NCBI GenBank assembly: GCA_017447625.1
Contig: JAFSNB010000044.1
Location: 124,001-188,000 of the forward strand
Origin: Bacteroidaceae bacterium
GTDB taxonomy: Bacteria > Bacteroidota > Bacteroidia > Bacteroidales > Bacteroidaceae
Direction of reading: 5' to 3'
DNA: 64,000 nt
Below the pieces are notes generated by a model. That model was given only the letters and a program-made list of their open reading frames with translations, ran no database searches and was not told where the DNA came from. The translations under genes and the position numbers were made by a program. How positions within the stretch are numbered: the first letter of the stretch is position 1; each line of letters opens with the position of its first letter. This document shows positions 45,566 through 55,006 of this stretch, piece after piece.

Positions 45566-46687
45566 TCACTTCAGCAGCGTGGACAGCTTTTCAGCCAGAG
45601 CCTCGCCTCTGAGGTCGGATGCAACCACCTTGCCGTCAGGACCGAACAGGATGGTGCAGGGGATGGACTGAATCTGATATTGCTGTGCTGCCACGGACTT
45701 CCATCCTTTCAGGTCGGAGAGGTGAGTCCATGGCATCTGCAGTTCGTTGATGGCTTTCAGCCACGCCTCGCGGTTGTTGTCGAAGGAGAGGGATACGATG
45801 TCAAAGCCCTTATCGTGGAAACGCTCGTAGGCAGCTTTTACGTTTGGCATCTCCTGACGGCATGGGCCGCACCACGAGGCCCAGAAGTCAACCAGCACAT
45901 AGCGTCCGTGACCGATATATTCAGACAGGCGGTGCTCTGTGCCGCTCTCGTCTGGAAGGGCGAAGTCTATGAGCGAAGCGCCCGGAGCGCGCAGGGCAGC
46001 GGCCTTTACCTCAGAAGCCAGTCTCTTCAGGCAGGCGGCTGATGCGAAGGGGTAGTCGCGGAAATATGTGACCACGAAGCTCTTGTCTAATATCTCCGAT
46101 GTCTCTGCCAGTATAAGCAGCGAAATGAGGCTCTGGCGGTTCTCGTTGAGGGCGTTCTGCATCTTTTTCCGCATCTGAAGGATTTCTGCATCCAAGCGAG
46201 CCTGATATTTCTGAATGGCATCGGGGGAGGGCTTGCCGCCGTTCTGTTCTGCGCTGGCGCGAACGCTTGCGTATGCTTTCATTATTTCGGCTACGTGGAT
46301 GTTGAACTGAGCCGCAATAGAGTCAATCTTGCTGTTGTCGGCAGAGCCGCTGATGGTAACGCCCGCGTTTATCCCGTCGCCGGCTTTAGTCTTGTCCACA
46401 GTCACCTTTGTGGGTGTGGAGTCCAGAATCAGGGTTGCCATCTGGCCGCGTGAGCCGGGCTGTGTGATTCTCACCAGTTTGGGCAGTCCCTGTAAAGTGC
46501 CTTCCAGTATGGCGTGTTCGTGGCTTACTTGGAAGGAGTCAATCACGGCTCCCGTCTGCATATCAACCAGATTCACGCGTTGCAGGTCTCCGCCTGCGCC
46601 CGGAGCGTTGAAGTCTATCTCGTATCTCTGTGCGTAAAGAGAAAGTGCTGCGAAAGTGAGCAGCAACGCAAATAATTGCTTTTTCAT
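45566..46687 (-). CDS. TlpA-like thiol-disulfide oxidoreductase with DUF4369-type N-domain
   Basis: 373 residues from ATG 46687, which gives the signal peptide MKKQLFALLLTFAALSLYAQ; the frame is open upstream through repeat DNA but lacks sense there. N-terminal beta-rich domain (about 25-115), helical linker (about 120-230), then a thioredoxin domain from about 240 with FWASWCGPCRQEMPN (CGPC near 270) and PCTILFGPDGKVVASDLRG with the cis-Pro. Periplasmic redox protein, as is common in Bacteroidales; substrate unknown. Confidence 0.87.
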   Translation of the reverse strand: MKKQLFALLLTFAALSLYAQRYEIDFNAPGAGGDLQRVNLVDMQTGAVIDSFQVSHEHAILEGTLQGLPKLVRITQPGSRGQMATLILDSTPTKVTVDKTKAGDGINAGVTISGSADNSKIDSIAAQFNIHVAEIMKAYASVRASAEQNGGKPSPDAIQKYQARLDAEILQMRKKMQNALNENRQSLISLLILAETSEILDKSFVVTYFRDYPFASAACLKRLASEVKAAALRAPGASLIDFALPDESGTEHRLSEYIGHGRYVLVDFWASWCGPCRQEMPNVKAAYERFHDKGFDIVSLSFDNNREAWLKAINELQMPWTHLSDLKGWKSVAAQQYQIQSIPCTILFGPDGKVVASDLRGEALAEKLSTLLK

Positions 46688-46713
46688 CTGTATATATATA
46701 TATATTAATGTAT

Positions 46714-46757
46714 AGGCCCCTCTCCATCTCCCCCCGTGGGGGGGAGGGCTGCTGGCG
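46714..46757. repeat. GC-rich palindromic element upstream of the TlpA-like gene
   Basis: GGCCCCTCTCCATCTCCCCCCGTGGG-type palindrome followed by GGGCTGCTGGCG. Directly abuts a heptamer tract. Confidence 0.65.
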
Positions 46758-46846
46758 CAATGTTCAATACTCAATGCTCAATGTTCAATGTTCAATGCTC
46801 AATGTTCAATGCTCAATGTTCAATGATCAATGTTCAATGGTTCAAA
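46757..46846. repeat. TCAATGN heptamer array at the queF 3' end
   Basis: About eleven consecutive 7-bp units (TCAATGT, TCAATGC, TCAATGA, TCAATGG). The same heptamer is found in frame in the C10 protease at 52137. Confidence 0.8.
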
Positions 46847-47300
46847 GATCGTGGTGAAGCAGGCGGTACTGCGCCATTTCCTCGTATTTCGTGCCCGGCT
46901 GTCCGTAGTTGGCGTATGGGTAGATGCTTATTCCGCCGCGTGGGGTGAAGAGTCCGATTACCTCGATGTATTTGGGCTGCATCAATCGAATCAGGTCCTT
47001 CATGATTGTGTTCACGCAGTCCTCGTGGAAGTCTCCGTGGTTGCGGAAACTGAAGAGATAGAGTTTCAGGCTCTTCGATTCCACCATCAGTTTGCCGGGC
47101 AGGTAGTTGATGCGAATCTCGGCGAAGTCCGGCTGTCCGGTGATAGGGCAGAGGGAGGTAAATTCAGGACAGTTGAATCGCACCCAGTAGTCGTTGTCCG
47201 GGTGGCGGTTCTCGAAAGTTTCCAGCATCTCCGGCGCATAGTCAGTCGGGTACTCCGTCTTGCGTCCGAGCGATTGCAGGTTGTCTTGTTCTCGGTTCAT
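46842..47300 (-). CDS. queF: NADPH-dependent 7-cyano-7-deazaguanine reductase
   Basis: 152 residues, short-type QueF. Reduces preQ0 to preQ1 for queuosine in t[23 protein letters not shown] holds the catalytic Cys; [15 protein letters not shown] holds the catalytic Asp; [16 protein letters not shown] is the QueF signature. A cytoplasmic housekeeping gene with its own promoter; other queuosine genes are not in the window. Its stop codon abuts a heptamer array. Confidence 0.95.
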   Translation of the reverse strand: MNREQDNLQSLGRKTEYPTDYAPEMLETFENRHPDNDYWVRFNCPEFTSLCPITGQPDFAEIRINYLPGKLMVESKSLKLYLFSFRNHGDFHEDCVNTIMKDLIRLMQPKYIEVIGLFTPRGGISIYPYANYGQPGTKYEEMAQYRLLHHDL

Positions 47301-47339
47301 ATATTGTGTGTTAATCTTGTTCGTTTCTTGAAATCGGGT

Positions 47340-47348
47340 GCAAAGATA
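47340..47348 (-). promoter_or_regulatory. queF -7 box
   Basis: Minus strand TATCTTTGC, 39 bp before the ATG. Confidence 0.55.
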
Positions 47349-47423
47349 CAGAGATAAATCTGACTATAGAAAGAAAAAGAGTTATTTTTTGGTTAAACAT
47401 GCTTTAGTTCAGTATAAAAAGAT

Positions 47424-47432
47424 TACTTTTGC
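47424..47432 (+). promoter_or_regulatory. -7 box of the C10 protease gene
   Basis: TACTTTTGC, 27 bp before the ATG, with a TTTAG about 17 bp upstream. Confidence 0.6.
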
Positions 47433-47459
47433 AGCGGAAAAACTAATAAAACTGAAAAT

Positions 47460-50400
47460 ATGAAGCACTTTTTACACTTGAAGAGGCTCTCTGCGCTCTT
47501 GCTCGGCCTCACCGTGACCATCGCCTCCAACGCTGCTCCAATCACACGTCAGCAGGCTAAGGAGAGGGCTGCACAGTTCCTGCAGAATGTACCCGGAAGC
47601 CGCCAGCTGGCTCCCGTGACGCGTCGTGCCAAACTATCCCCGAGGCTCAAGACGGCCACGTCCGTCGAGAAGGAACTCTACTATGTGTTCAACCGCGGCG
47701 TTAACCAGGGTTATGTTATTGTCTCCGGCGACGACGAGACTCTGCCTGTGTTGGGATATACCGATGAGGGCGAGTTCGACTACGAGGCTCTGCCAGACAA
47801 TATGCGTGTGTGGCTCTCGCAATATGAGAATGAACTGTCGGAGATGCGCGAGCACCCGGAGAAATTCCCCGAGAGACCCCGCTACGCTCCTGTGCACCCT
47901 GCCATCTCCCCGATGATTACGTCGAAGTGGAGTCAGGGTAGTCCTTATAACGACCTGTGCCCCAACTATTTCAACAAGGGCCGCTCCGTCACCGGCTGCG
48001 TGGCTACGGCAATGGCACAGGTGCTTTATTACTGGCGCAAGATTTCTGTCACCGAGACTCAGGCCGCTATCCCCGCCTACGACACCTACACCGAAGACCC
48101 GACCTACGGACATCTGCATGTAGATGGCATCGCTGCCGGTGCCCCGATAGACTGGGACAATATGATAGACGAATACGGCAGCTCTGCCACTGGCAAGCAG
48201 CGTACAGCTGTGGCGCAGCTGATGCTTTACTGCGGAGTCAGCGTCCAGATGGACTACACGAACAGCAGCTCCGGAGCCAACTCCTGGCGTGTGGCAGATG
48301 CCATGCGCAACTACTTTGGCTATGACAACAACACCCGCTATGTTGACGGCAGTCAATATTCAGCTGACGCTTGGGATGCATTGCTCTATAACGAGTTGGC
48401 TGAGGGCCGTCCCTTCTACCTCGCCGGCGCAAATGCCGAGGGAGGCCACGCTTTCGTTTGTCACGGTTACGACGGCAACCACTGTTTTCGCATCAACTGG
48501 GGCTGGGGCGGAAGCAGCGACGGTTGGTTCCTGTTGACCACCCTCAACCCGAGCTCTCAGGGCATCGGCGGCTCAAATGGCGGTTATAGCGAATACCCAG
48601 AGGCCATTCTCGGTTCGCAGCCGCCCGCCAGCGCAAACAAGGCAATGGCGTTTGAGAACAAGAACGCCCAGAAACTGTGCACGGCTGCGTTTGACGCCGA
48701 CGGCGACGGCACCCTGACATACGCGGAGGCAGCCGCCGTGAAGGACCTTGGCACCACATTCAAAGGGCAGCGCATCTCTGCCCTGCCTGAGCTCTATTAC
48801 TTCACTGGTCTTACAGCCATCGCCGACAGCGCCTTTGCCGGTTGCTCGAATTTGGCATCCGTGAACCTGCCCAAGAAACTGCGTTCTATCGGAACTGCCG
48901 CCTTCGAGGGCTGCCGCTCACTGAAGGAAATAAACCTGCCGTCCACCGTTACCAGCATCGGCTCGAACGCTTTCGCCGACTGCGCCAAGCTCACAGACGT
49001 GAATCTGCCTGAGAGGTTGCAGACCATCGGCGACGGAGCCTTCTTCGGCTGTGCCGCCCTGACATCGATGACTTTCCCGATTACCCTGACAAACATCGGC
49101 TCCCAGGCATTTGCAGGATGTTCGAAACTCAAGACCTTCACCACTAATGGCCTCGTGCCAGAGATTCTGACCATCGATGCAACCGCTTTCGAAGGCCTCG
49201 ACCTCTCGGACGCTACGCTCAACTGTCAGCAGGGCACCACTGCCTATTATTCCTCCACAGCCCCGTGGAATGCCATAGGGACAATCAAGGGCGAGCGCAA
49301 TTTTTCCGGTGCACGCTTCACCGAAATGGCAGAGAACACGCCGGTTTATATCTATAATGTCGGCACGGGCCGCTTCCTCTCCAAGGGCGAGGCCTACGGC
49401 ACTCAGGCTGTGGGCACGGATGCAGGTATGCCGATGATGTTCAAACTGCAGCGCCCGTCGTCAGGCTCAAGCAACTATTATCTCTATTCCGACGACACTG
49501 GCAACAACAACCACCTGACTTTCCGCACAAAGACCGACGGCAAGGTAGGCAACGGCACTTGGGCCTGCTTCGTTGACGGCACTACATCCAACGGAACAAG
49601 TGCCCAGTGGACTGTCACCGCTACCGAGGACGGAAGCTATATTATTCAGACGCCGAAGGGTGCCACCGGATATAGCGCAAACAAGGCTCTCGGCATCAAT
49701 CCAGACCACGCCAGCAACGAGACCTCTCCGACTTATGGCGCTTATCCGGACGTGAACAAAGAGCAGATGCCGCTCAACTGCCGCTGGCGTTTTGTGGCTC
49801 AGGACGCGCATGCCGACTCCGTATATGTGGCAGCCAAGGCTCTTGCCGACCTGCTCGAACTGGCCAGCATGAAACATGTGAGCGCCATCCGCGAGCGAGC
49901 TGTCTATGACAACATGGATAGCGACGTGGCCGATCTGGAGCGAGCTCAGCGTACCCTGCGCAAGCGTCTCGGATTCATTGTCTTTGCAGACGAGGCCGCA
50001 CGTCAGGCTTGTGTCGGTGAGTGGGATGTGAACCAAGATGGCGAGCTGACTCTGGCCGAGGCCGAGGCCGCCGAATATTTCTACAACGAATGTGGATTCC
50101 AGAACAACAAGAATGTGACGGAGTTTGACGAGATGCTGCTCTTCAAGAACGCCACAGCAATCTTCTACAACTCCTTCCTCGGCTGCTCCAATCTGAAGCG
50201 CGTGCTTATGCCAAACAGAATAGCATCCGTGGCTTCACAGGCGTTCAAGGACTGCACATCGCTCGCAAACGTGGAGTTCGGCACTGGCCTGCTCTCTATT
50301 GCGGAGAACGCTTTTGCCGGATGCACCGCCCTGAAGGAGGTTCGTCTGCCGGTGGCTGACCCCGCAACCGTCAGCGTGACTGCCAACTCGTTCAGCGGTG

Positions 50401-52247
50401 TTGATCTTAGCAAGGCTGTGCTCTATGTACCGCAGGGCAGTTCCGCCCTCTATTCCGAGGCCGACGTGTGGAAAGAGTTCGGCGAGATTCGCGAGATGCG
50501 CGTGATTCCGGATGCAGGCTTTGCACCCTTAGAAGAGAACGAGACCGTGTATGTCTATAACCTCGGCACCCGCAGTTATCTGAACAAAGGCGAGGCCTAC
50601 GGCACTCAGGCCGTGGTGGCCAACAGCGGAGTCCGTTATCAGGTGAAGCGCACCAAGTCGATGAAGGATGGACAGTATTATCTCCAGACTCTTGCCGCAG
50701 AAAAGAACACCCTGTTCCGCACTAATACCGACAGTAAGGTGGGCGAGGGCGTGAAGGCCTGCTTCGTTGACGGCTCCGTATCCGCCAAGGCCTACTGGCA
50801 GGTTACAGAGATTGACCCCGAACGCCACATCTACACCCTGCAGGTTCCGACCGGCGACAGCGAGCATGTCGATACGCTGTTCCTCGGCACACAGTATAAC
50901 CACGAGACGGACTATGCGTATATCACCGACGGCGTTTATTACGATGTTGATTATAACCTCAACCCTGCCAACTGCCAGTGGGCTTTCATCCGTCTGAGTG
51001 ATGTTGAGGAGGTTGAGCGCCAGCGCGACAACATGGCTAACCTGCGTTCGCTGCTCGCTATAGCCAATGGTCAGGCTCTTGAGGTGAGCACAGAGCAGGC
51101 TGTGTATGACAACCCGGCATCTACAGACGATGATGTGCAGGCTGCCATAGACGCCCTCCGCGTGAAACTTCATTATATCGAGTTTGCCGACGAGCGCGCC
51201 AAGACAATCTGCGTGAACAACTGGGATGCGAACGACGACGAGGAACTGAGTGTTGAAGAGGCCGCAGCCGTAACAGACTTAGGTTCAGCCTTCCGCTCAG
51301 CCACAGGCGTTGTCTCTCTTGAGGATCTGCGCTACTTCACCTCTCTCACTTCGATTCCTGACGAGGCGTTCAGCAGCGCCAGCACTCTACAGACTATCTA
51401 TCTGCCCGCAGGCGTGAAGACATTAGGCAAGAACGTGTTCCCGACGACGTCGGTGCTGAAATATATCGTAGTGCTGAACAACGAGGCCAAGCTGGAGAGC
51501 GAGACCGTGGGCACAGAGCACCACACGTGGTTCGTGCCGCAGCAGTTCGTTGAGGCCTACGGCGCAGACGAGGCGTGGGCTCAGAGCCGAGTCACGGCCT
51601 TCACTGGCCAGCCCATTGTGACTCCGGACAGCGTCAGCCGCGCTTACGGCCGTCCGAACCCGACATTCACTTTCCATGTTGATGGCGCCCCGATAAGCGG
51701 CCAGCCGGAGATGTCCTCCGAAGCCGTCAACGCATCGCCCGTGGGCTTCTACCCAATTGCCATTGAGATCGGCACGATAACCACCGAGGGCGTGGAACTG
51801 CGTCCCGGCGTGCTCGCTGTTGAGCCTTCGCTGCTCACCGTGACTGCCAAGAGCTACACCCGTGAGGTGGGCCAAGAGAACCCCGAGTTCGAACTGACCA
51901 TTCGCACCTTCCGCAACCGCGAGAACGCCAGCGTCTTCACGGCCCAGCCTATCATAGAGTGCGACGCCACGAAGGACAGTCCCGCCGGAGAATACGAGAT
52001 TCGTGTCTATGGAGCTGAGGCCGAGAACTACATCTTTGAGTATGTCTTCGGCACGCTCACCGTCACGAACCCCGACGGCATCGCCGGCATACAGGCCGAC
52101 AGCAAGGGCGGCGACGTTTATGACTTGAGCGGTCGCAAAATGGTCAATGGTCAATGTTCAATGGTCAATGGTCAATGTTCAATGTTCAATGGAAAACTCC
52201 CGAAGGGCGTCTATGTAATCGGCGGCCGCAAGGTCGTAGTTAAGTGA
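47460..52247 (+). CDS. Secreted C10 (streptopain-like) cysteine protease with BspA-type LRRs and sorting tail
   Basis: 1595 residues. Signal peptide (MKHFLHLKRLSALLLGLTVTIASNA), Spi-like propeptide, then the C10 domain with catalytic Cys180 (SVTGCVATAMAQVLYYW) and His330 (GGHAFVCHGYDG), followed by INWGWGGSSDGWF. Three modules follow, each with an EF-hand-like loop (near 411, 855, 1255: FDADGDGTLT, WDVNQDGELT, WDANDDEELS) leading into LRR_5 repeats. Two modules also carry a VYIYNVGTGRFLSKGEAYGTQ-type domain. MBG-like domains lie at about 1390-1540. The C-terminus is a T9SS-like sorting tail (VYDLSGRKM ... LPKGVYVIGGRKVVVK). The tail is interrupted by translated heptamer repeats. Probably cell-surface proteolysis or adhesion. 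Confidence 0.9.
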   Translation: MKHFLHLKRLSALLLGLTVTIASNAAPITRQQAKERAAQFLQNVPGSRQLAPVTRRAKLSPRLKTATSVEKELYYVFNRGVNQGYVIVSGDDETLPVLGYTDEGEFDYEALPDNMRVWLSQYENELSEMREHPEKFPERPRYAPVHPAISPMITSKWSQGSPYNDLCPNYFNKGRSVTGCVATAMAQVLYYWRKISVTETQAAIPAYDTYTEDPTYGHLHVDGIAAGAPIDWDNMIDEYGSSATGKQRTAVAQLMLYCGVSVQMDYTNSSSGANSWRVADAMRNYFGYDNNTRYVDGSQYSADAWDALLYNELAEGRPFYLAGANAEGGHAFVCHGYDGNHCFRINWGWGGSSDGWFLLTTLNPSSQGIGGSNGGYSEYPEAILGSQPPASANKAMAFENKNAQKLCTAAFDADGDGTLTYAEAAAVKDLGTTFKGQRISALPELYYFTGLTAIADSAFAGCSNLASVNLPKKLRSIGTAAFEGCRSLKEINLPSTVTSIGSNAFADCAKLTDVNLPERLQTIGDGAFFGCAALTSMTFPITLTNIGSQAFAGCSKLKTFTTNGLVPEILTIDATAFEGLDLSDATLNCQQGTTAYYSSTAPWNAIGTIKGERNFSGARFTEMAENTPVYIYNVGTGRFLSKGEAYGTQAVGTDAGMPMMFKLQRPSSGSSNYYLYSDDTGNNNHLTFRTKTDGKVGNGTWACFVDGTTSNGTSAQWTVTATEDGSYIIQTPKGATGYSANKALGINPDHASNETSPTYGAYPDVNKEQMPLNCRWRFVAQDAHADSVYVAAKALADLLELASMKHVSAIRERAVYDNMDSDVADLERAQRTLRKRLGFIVFADEAARQACVGEWDVNQDGELTLAEAEAAEYFYNECGFQNNKNVTEFDEMLLFKNATAIFYNSFLGCSNLKRVLMPNRIASVASQAFKDCTSLANVEFGTGLLSIAENAFAGCTALKEVRLPVADPATVSVTANSFSGVDLSKAVLYVPQGSSALYSEADVWKEFGEIREMRVIPDAGFAPLEENETVYVYNLGTRSYLNKGEAYGTQAVVANSGVRYQVKRTKSMKDGQYYLQTLAAEKNTLFRTNTDSKVGEGVKACFVDGSVSAKAYWQVTEIDPERHIYTLQVPTGDSEHVDTLFLGTQYNHETDYAYITDGVYYDVDYNLNPANCQWAFIRLSDVEEVERQRDNMANLRSLLAIANGQALEVSTEQAVYDNPASTDDDVQAAIDALRVKLHYIEFADERAKTICVNNWDANDDEELSVEEAAAVTDLGSAFRSATGVVSLEDLRYFTSLTSIPDEAFSSASTLQTIYLPAGVKTLGKNVFPTTSVLKYIVVLNNEAKLESETVGTEHHTWFVPQQFVEAYGADEAWAQSRVTAFTGQPIVTPDSVSRAYGRPNPTFTFHVDGAPISGQPEMSSEAVNASPVGFYPIAIEIGTITTEGVELRPGVLAVEPSLLTVTAKSYTREVGQENPEFELTIRTFRNRENASVFTAQPIIECDATKDSPAGEYEIRVYGAEAENYIFEYVFGTLTVTNPDGIAGIQADSKGGDVYDLSGRKMVNGQCSMVNGQCSMFNGKLPKGVYVIGGRKVVVK
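52137..52193 (+). repeat. TCAATGN heptamers in frame in the protease tail
   Basis: About seven 7-bp units read as two copies of a 7-residue peptide (MVNGQCS) between SGRK and KLPKGVYV. 21 bp equals three units and seven codons, so the frame is kept every three units. Confidence 0.8.
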
Positions 52248-52253
52248 CAATTC

Positions 52254-52366
52254 TTAATTCATAATGCATAATGCATAATGCATAATCAGACTACGCGCCG
52301 CCCTTAAACCTCTTAAACTCCTTAAACTCTTTAAACCTCTTAAACTCCTTAAACCCCTTAAGCTTC
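52254..52366. repeat. Repeat island after the C10 gene
   Basis: CATAATG heptamers (52254-52285), a GC-rich CTACGCGCCGCC joint, then a CTTAAACTC 9-bp tract (about 52303-52362). Mirror image of the island at 43400. Confidence 0.7.
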
Positions 52367-52369
52367 TTA

Positions 52370-52433
52370 TCCCCCGCCGGGGGATTATAGGGGCTTCCTC
52401 AAACCCTCCTCCCCCTCTGGGGGTAGGGGGGCT
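52370..52433. repeat. GC-rich palindromic elements before the thiamine operon
   Basis: Two adjacent palindromes, CCCCCGCCGGGGG and CTCCCCCTCTGGGGGTAGGGGG, joined by TTATAGGGGCTTCC. Confidence 0.6.
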
Positions 52434-52452
52434 AACTTTTTTTGCCATTTTA

Positions 52453-52485
52453 TTTGGCGGTTAGAGTGAAAAGCACTACCTTTGC
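52453..52485 (+). promoter_or_regulatory. Promoter of the thiamine uptake operon
   Basis: TTTGG at 52453 and TACCTTTGC at 52477-52485, 20 bp apart, just before the riboswitch. Confidence 0.75.
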
Positions 52486-52492
52486 GCCGTCC

Positions 52493-52574
52493 TTTTAGGG
52501 GTGCAGTCCGGAGTCGGTCTGCTGAGAATATACCCTCGAACCTGAAGCAGGTAATTCTGCCGTAGGAAATAAAG
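52493..52574 (+). promoter_or_regulatory. TPP riboswitch (THI element)
   Basis: AGGGGTGC opens the aptamer; CTGCTGAGAATATACCCTCGAACCTGA contains the CTGAGA and ACCCTYGAACCTGA core motifs (written here for recognition), and GTAATTCTGCCGTAGGAAA is the 3' part. It lies between promoter and TonB receptor start, so TPP binding likely represses both genes of the operon. The expression platform is not obvious; sequestration of the start region is more likely than termination, as no T-tract hairpin is seen. Confidence 0.92.
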
Positions 52575-52606
52575 AATTATGTACAAAGAACTTTATATAT
52601 AATAGA

Positions 52607-55006
52607 ATGAAAAAGATTGTTTTTGCGACAGCTTTGCTCGTCGCCCTTTCTGCGTATGCGGTTCCGGCCCCCCCTACCGCCCCCGAGTGGGCCTCAAATG
52701 ATAGCATTGTGCCCCATTATGGGGACGAATCTGGCGCGCAGCCAACTCCCCTCCCTGACGGGAGGGGTGAGAGGGTGGGTCTTCTCCAAGAGATTCAGGT
52801 CACATCCACCCGTGCCGGCAGCCGCACACCGATGGCTGTGAAAGAGCTCTCACGCGAGCAGATTCAGGCTGTGAACCACGGCCGGGACGTGCCGTTCCTG
52901 CTCTCGCTCACACCCAGCGTGACAACAACCACCGATGCAGGAGCGGGCGTAGGCTACACCTCGTTTCGCGTGCGCGGCACAGACCCCTCGCGCATTAACA
53001 TAACTGCCAACGGCGTGCCGCTTAACGACGGCGAGAGCTCGCTGGTCTATTTCTCCAATATGGGCGATTTCGCCAGCAGCGTGCAGTCCATACAGATCCA
53101 GCGCGGCGTGGGAACGAGCACCAACGGCGCGGGCGCTTTCGGTGCCACGGTGAATATGCTTACAGACCGCATCGACGCCAAGCCCTATGTGGGCCTCGAC
53201 GCGTCGGCTGGCTCCTACGCTACACACAAAGAGACCCTGCGTTTCGGCACAGGACTTATAGGCGGACGGTTCGGTTTGCAGGGCCGCCTCTCGAATATCG
53301 GCTCAAACGGCTACATAGACCGAGCCACATCCTCGCTCAACTCCTATTTCCTGCAGGCCGGCTGGTTCGGCGACAACTCCAGCGTGAAACTGATTACCTT
53401 CAACGGCACAGAGAAGACCTATATGGCGTGGAACTACACCTCGAAATACGAGCAGAGCCTCTACGGACGCACCTTCAATTCCTGCGGCCTCTACTACGGC
53501 AAGAACGATGAGATGTGCTTCTACGATAACCAGTATGACAAATACCGCCAGCAGCACTACCAACTGCACTGGAATCAGCAGATTGGCACACGCTGGACCA
53601 CGAATGTAGCCCTGCACTATACGCACGACGGTTACGACTACGACCAGATGAAACAGAACAAGAAACTGTACAAATGGGGATTGACCGAGAGTTCCGAGTT
53701 GCGCGGCAATCTCGTGCAGCGCAAGGGCGGCAAGAAGGATTTCTTCGGACTGGTGGCTTCGGCAAACTACAAGAACTTCCGCGGGCTGGAGGTGAATCTC
53801 GGCGGAGCCGTGAACCGCTTCAACTCCAAACACGACGGAACCGTGCTCTGGGTAGCCAGACCTTTGTACAATGAGGTTGATGACGTGTTGGACATGTATG
53901 CGAACCTCGCTCCCGACCAGCCTTATTACCACACCGCGTCGCACAAGACAGATGCCAACCTTTATGCAAAGGCCACGTGGGAAATCGTGCGCGGACTCTC
54001 GCTCTTCGGTGACATCCAGTTCCGACACATCAAATACGTGCTTGCAGGCACGCTTGATGAATGGGCCGATGGCCATCAGCAGGCTATTGACATAAACAAG
54101 AACTTCAATTTCCTGAATCCGAAGGTGGGCGTGAACTACGAGTTCCTGCGCCACCACCGCCTCTACGCCTCTTACGCCATAGCCCACCGCGAACCCACGC
54201 GTGACCACTATCAGGAACACTACGGCGAGGACGTGCGCCCGGAGCGTCTCGGCGACCTCGAAGTGGGCTATAAGTTCCAGAGCCGCCGCTTCACGGCCGG
54301 AGTGAACTTCTATCACATGCATTACAAGGACCAGTTCGTGCTCACCGGCGAACTTGACGACGAGGGCGTTGCCGTAACGAAAAACATCCCGAAGAGCTAC
54401 CGCATGGGCGTTGAACTTGAAGCCGCCTGGCAGCCAGCCGACTGGTTCCGCTGGGATGCGAACGCCACGCTGAGCCGCAACCGCGCCAAGGATATGGTTG
54501 TGACGCTCGACGATTATGTGACGAAGGTGAATATCGGCGAGACACCGCTCTCGTTTTCGCCCAACTTTATGTTCAATAACATCCTGACATTCAGCTACAA
54601 GGGCGCACGAGCAAGCATCCATAGCAAATACGTGGGACAGCAGTATCTGACTAATTACGGTGTGAAGACAATGACAGCTTGGAGCGACTGGACACCGACC
54701 GATGACACGAAGACCACCGAGACTCTCATGCTCGCTGCCCACTTCACCACCGACGTGGACCTCAGTTACACCCTGCCGCTAAAGAAGTCAATGGTCAAAG
54801 TCCCTTCCATCACCCTTGGCATAACTCTGTATAACATCTTCAATGCGAAATACGACAATAACGGATGGGCCGCGCCCCAGTTCCGTCAGAACGCCGACGG
54901 CTCCGTATATGCCGTGAACACTTGGGGACTGCGCGACTACGATGCCGCAGGCTTCGCTCCCTCCGCCCCCTTCAACTTCCTCGGATATATTTCAATAAAT
55001 TTTTAA
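52607..55006 (+). CDS. TonB-dependent outer-membrane receptor, probably for thiamine
   Basis: 799 residues. Signal peptide MKKIVFATALLVALSAYA; after a linker a TonB-box-like EIQVTSTR leads into the plug (DVPFLLSLTPSVTTT, RVRGTDPSRINITANGVPLND, IQIQRGVGTSTNGAGAFG), then a 22-strand barrel ending LGYISINF. Linker residues 44-60 (about AQPTPLPDGRGERVGLL) are encoded by a GC-rich palindromic element (52736-52787). The TPP riboswitch and the downstream PnuC-type gene argue for thiamine uptake. A TonB-dependent receptor under TPP control is known in Bacteroides; the ligand here is inferred. Confidence 0.9.
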   Translation: MKKIVFATALLVALSAYAVPAPPTAPEWASNDSIVPHYGDESGAQPTPLPDGRGERVGLLQEIQVTSTRAGSRTPMAVKELSREQIQAVNHGRDVPFLLSLTPSVTTTTDAGAGVGYTSFRVRGTDPSRINITANGVPLNDGESSLVYFSNMGDFASSVQSIQIQRGVGTSTNGAGAFGATVNMLTDRIDAKPYVGLDASAGSYATHKETLRFGTGLIGGRFGLQGRLSNIGSNGYIDRATSSLNSYFLQAGWFGDNSSVKLITFNGTEKTYMAWNYTSKYEQSLYGRTFNSCGLYYGKNDEMCFYDNQYDKYRQQHYQLHWNQQIGTRWTTNVALHYTHDGYDYDQMKQNKKLYKWGLTESSELRGNLVQRKGGKKDFFGLVASANYKNFRGLEVNLGGAVNRFNSKHDGTVLWVARPLYNEVDDVLDMYANLAPDQPYYHTASHKTDANLYAKATWEIVRGLSLFGDIQFRHIKYVLAGTLDEWADGHQQAIDINKNFNFLNPKVGVNYEFLRHHRLYASYAIAHREPTRDHYQEHYGEDVRPERLGDLEVGYKFQSRRFTAGVNFYHMHYKDQFVLTGELDDEGVAVTKNIPKSYRMGVELEAAWQPADWFRWDANATLSRNRAKDMVVTLDDYVTKVNIGETPLSFSPNFMFNNILTFSYKGARASIHSKYVGQQYLTNYGVKTMTAWSDWTPTDDTKTTETLMLAAHFTTDVDLSYTLPLKKSMVKVPSITLGITLYNIFNAKYDNNGWAAPQFRQNADGSVYAVNTWGLRDYDAAGFAPSAPFNFLGYISINF
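52736..52787. repeat. GC-rich palindromic element in frame in the TonB receptor
   Basis: GCGCAGCCAACTCCCCTCCC-TGACGGGAGGGG-TGAGAGGGTGGGTCTTCTCC. About 45 of 52 bases match the right half of the element in the PnuC-type gene 2.6 kb downstream. Confidence 0.8.

Noticed and set aside
46688-46774. 29-residue N-terminal extension of the TlpA-like protein
   Set aside because: Those codons are the GC-rich palindrome and a TA-repeat; ATG 46687 gives a normal signal peptide.
53303-54742. 479-codon minus-strand open frame opposite the TonB receptor
   Set aside because: Antisense to the barrel domain of the receptor; no motif or start context supports it.
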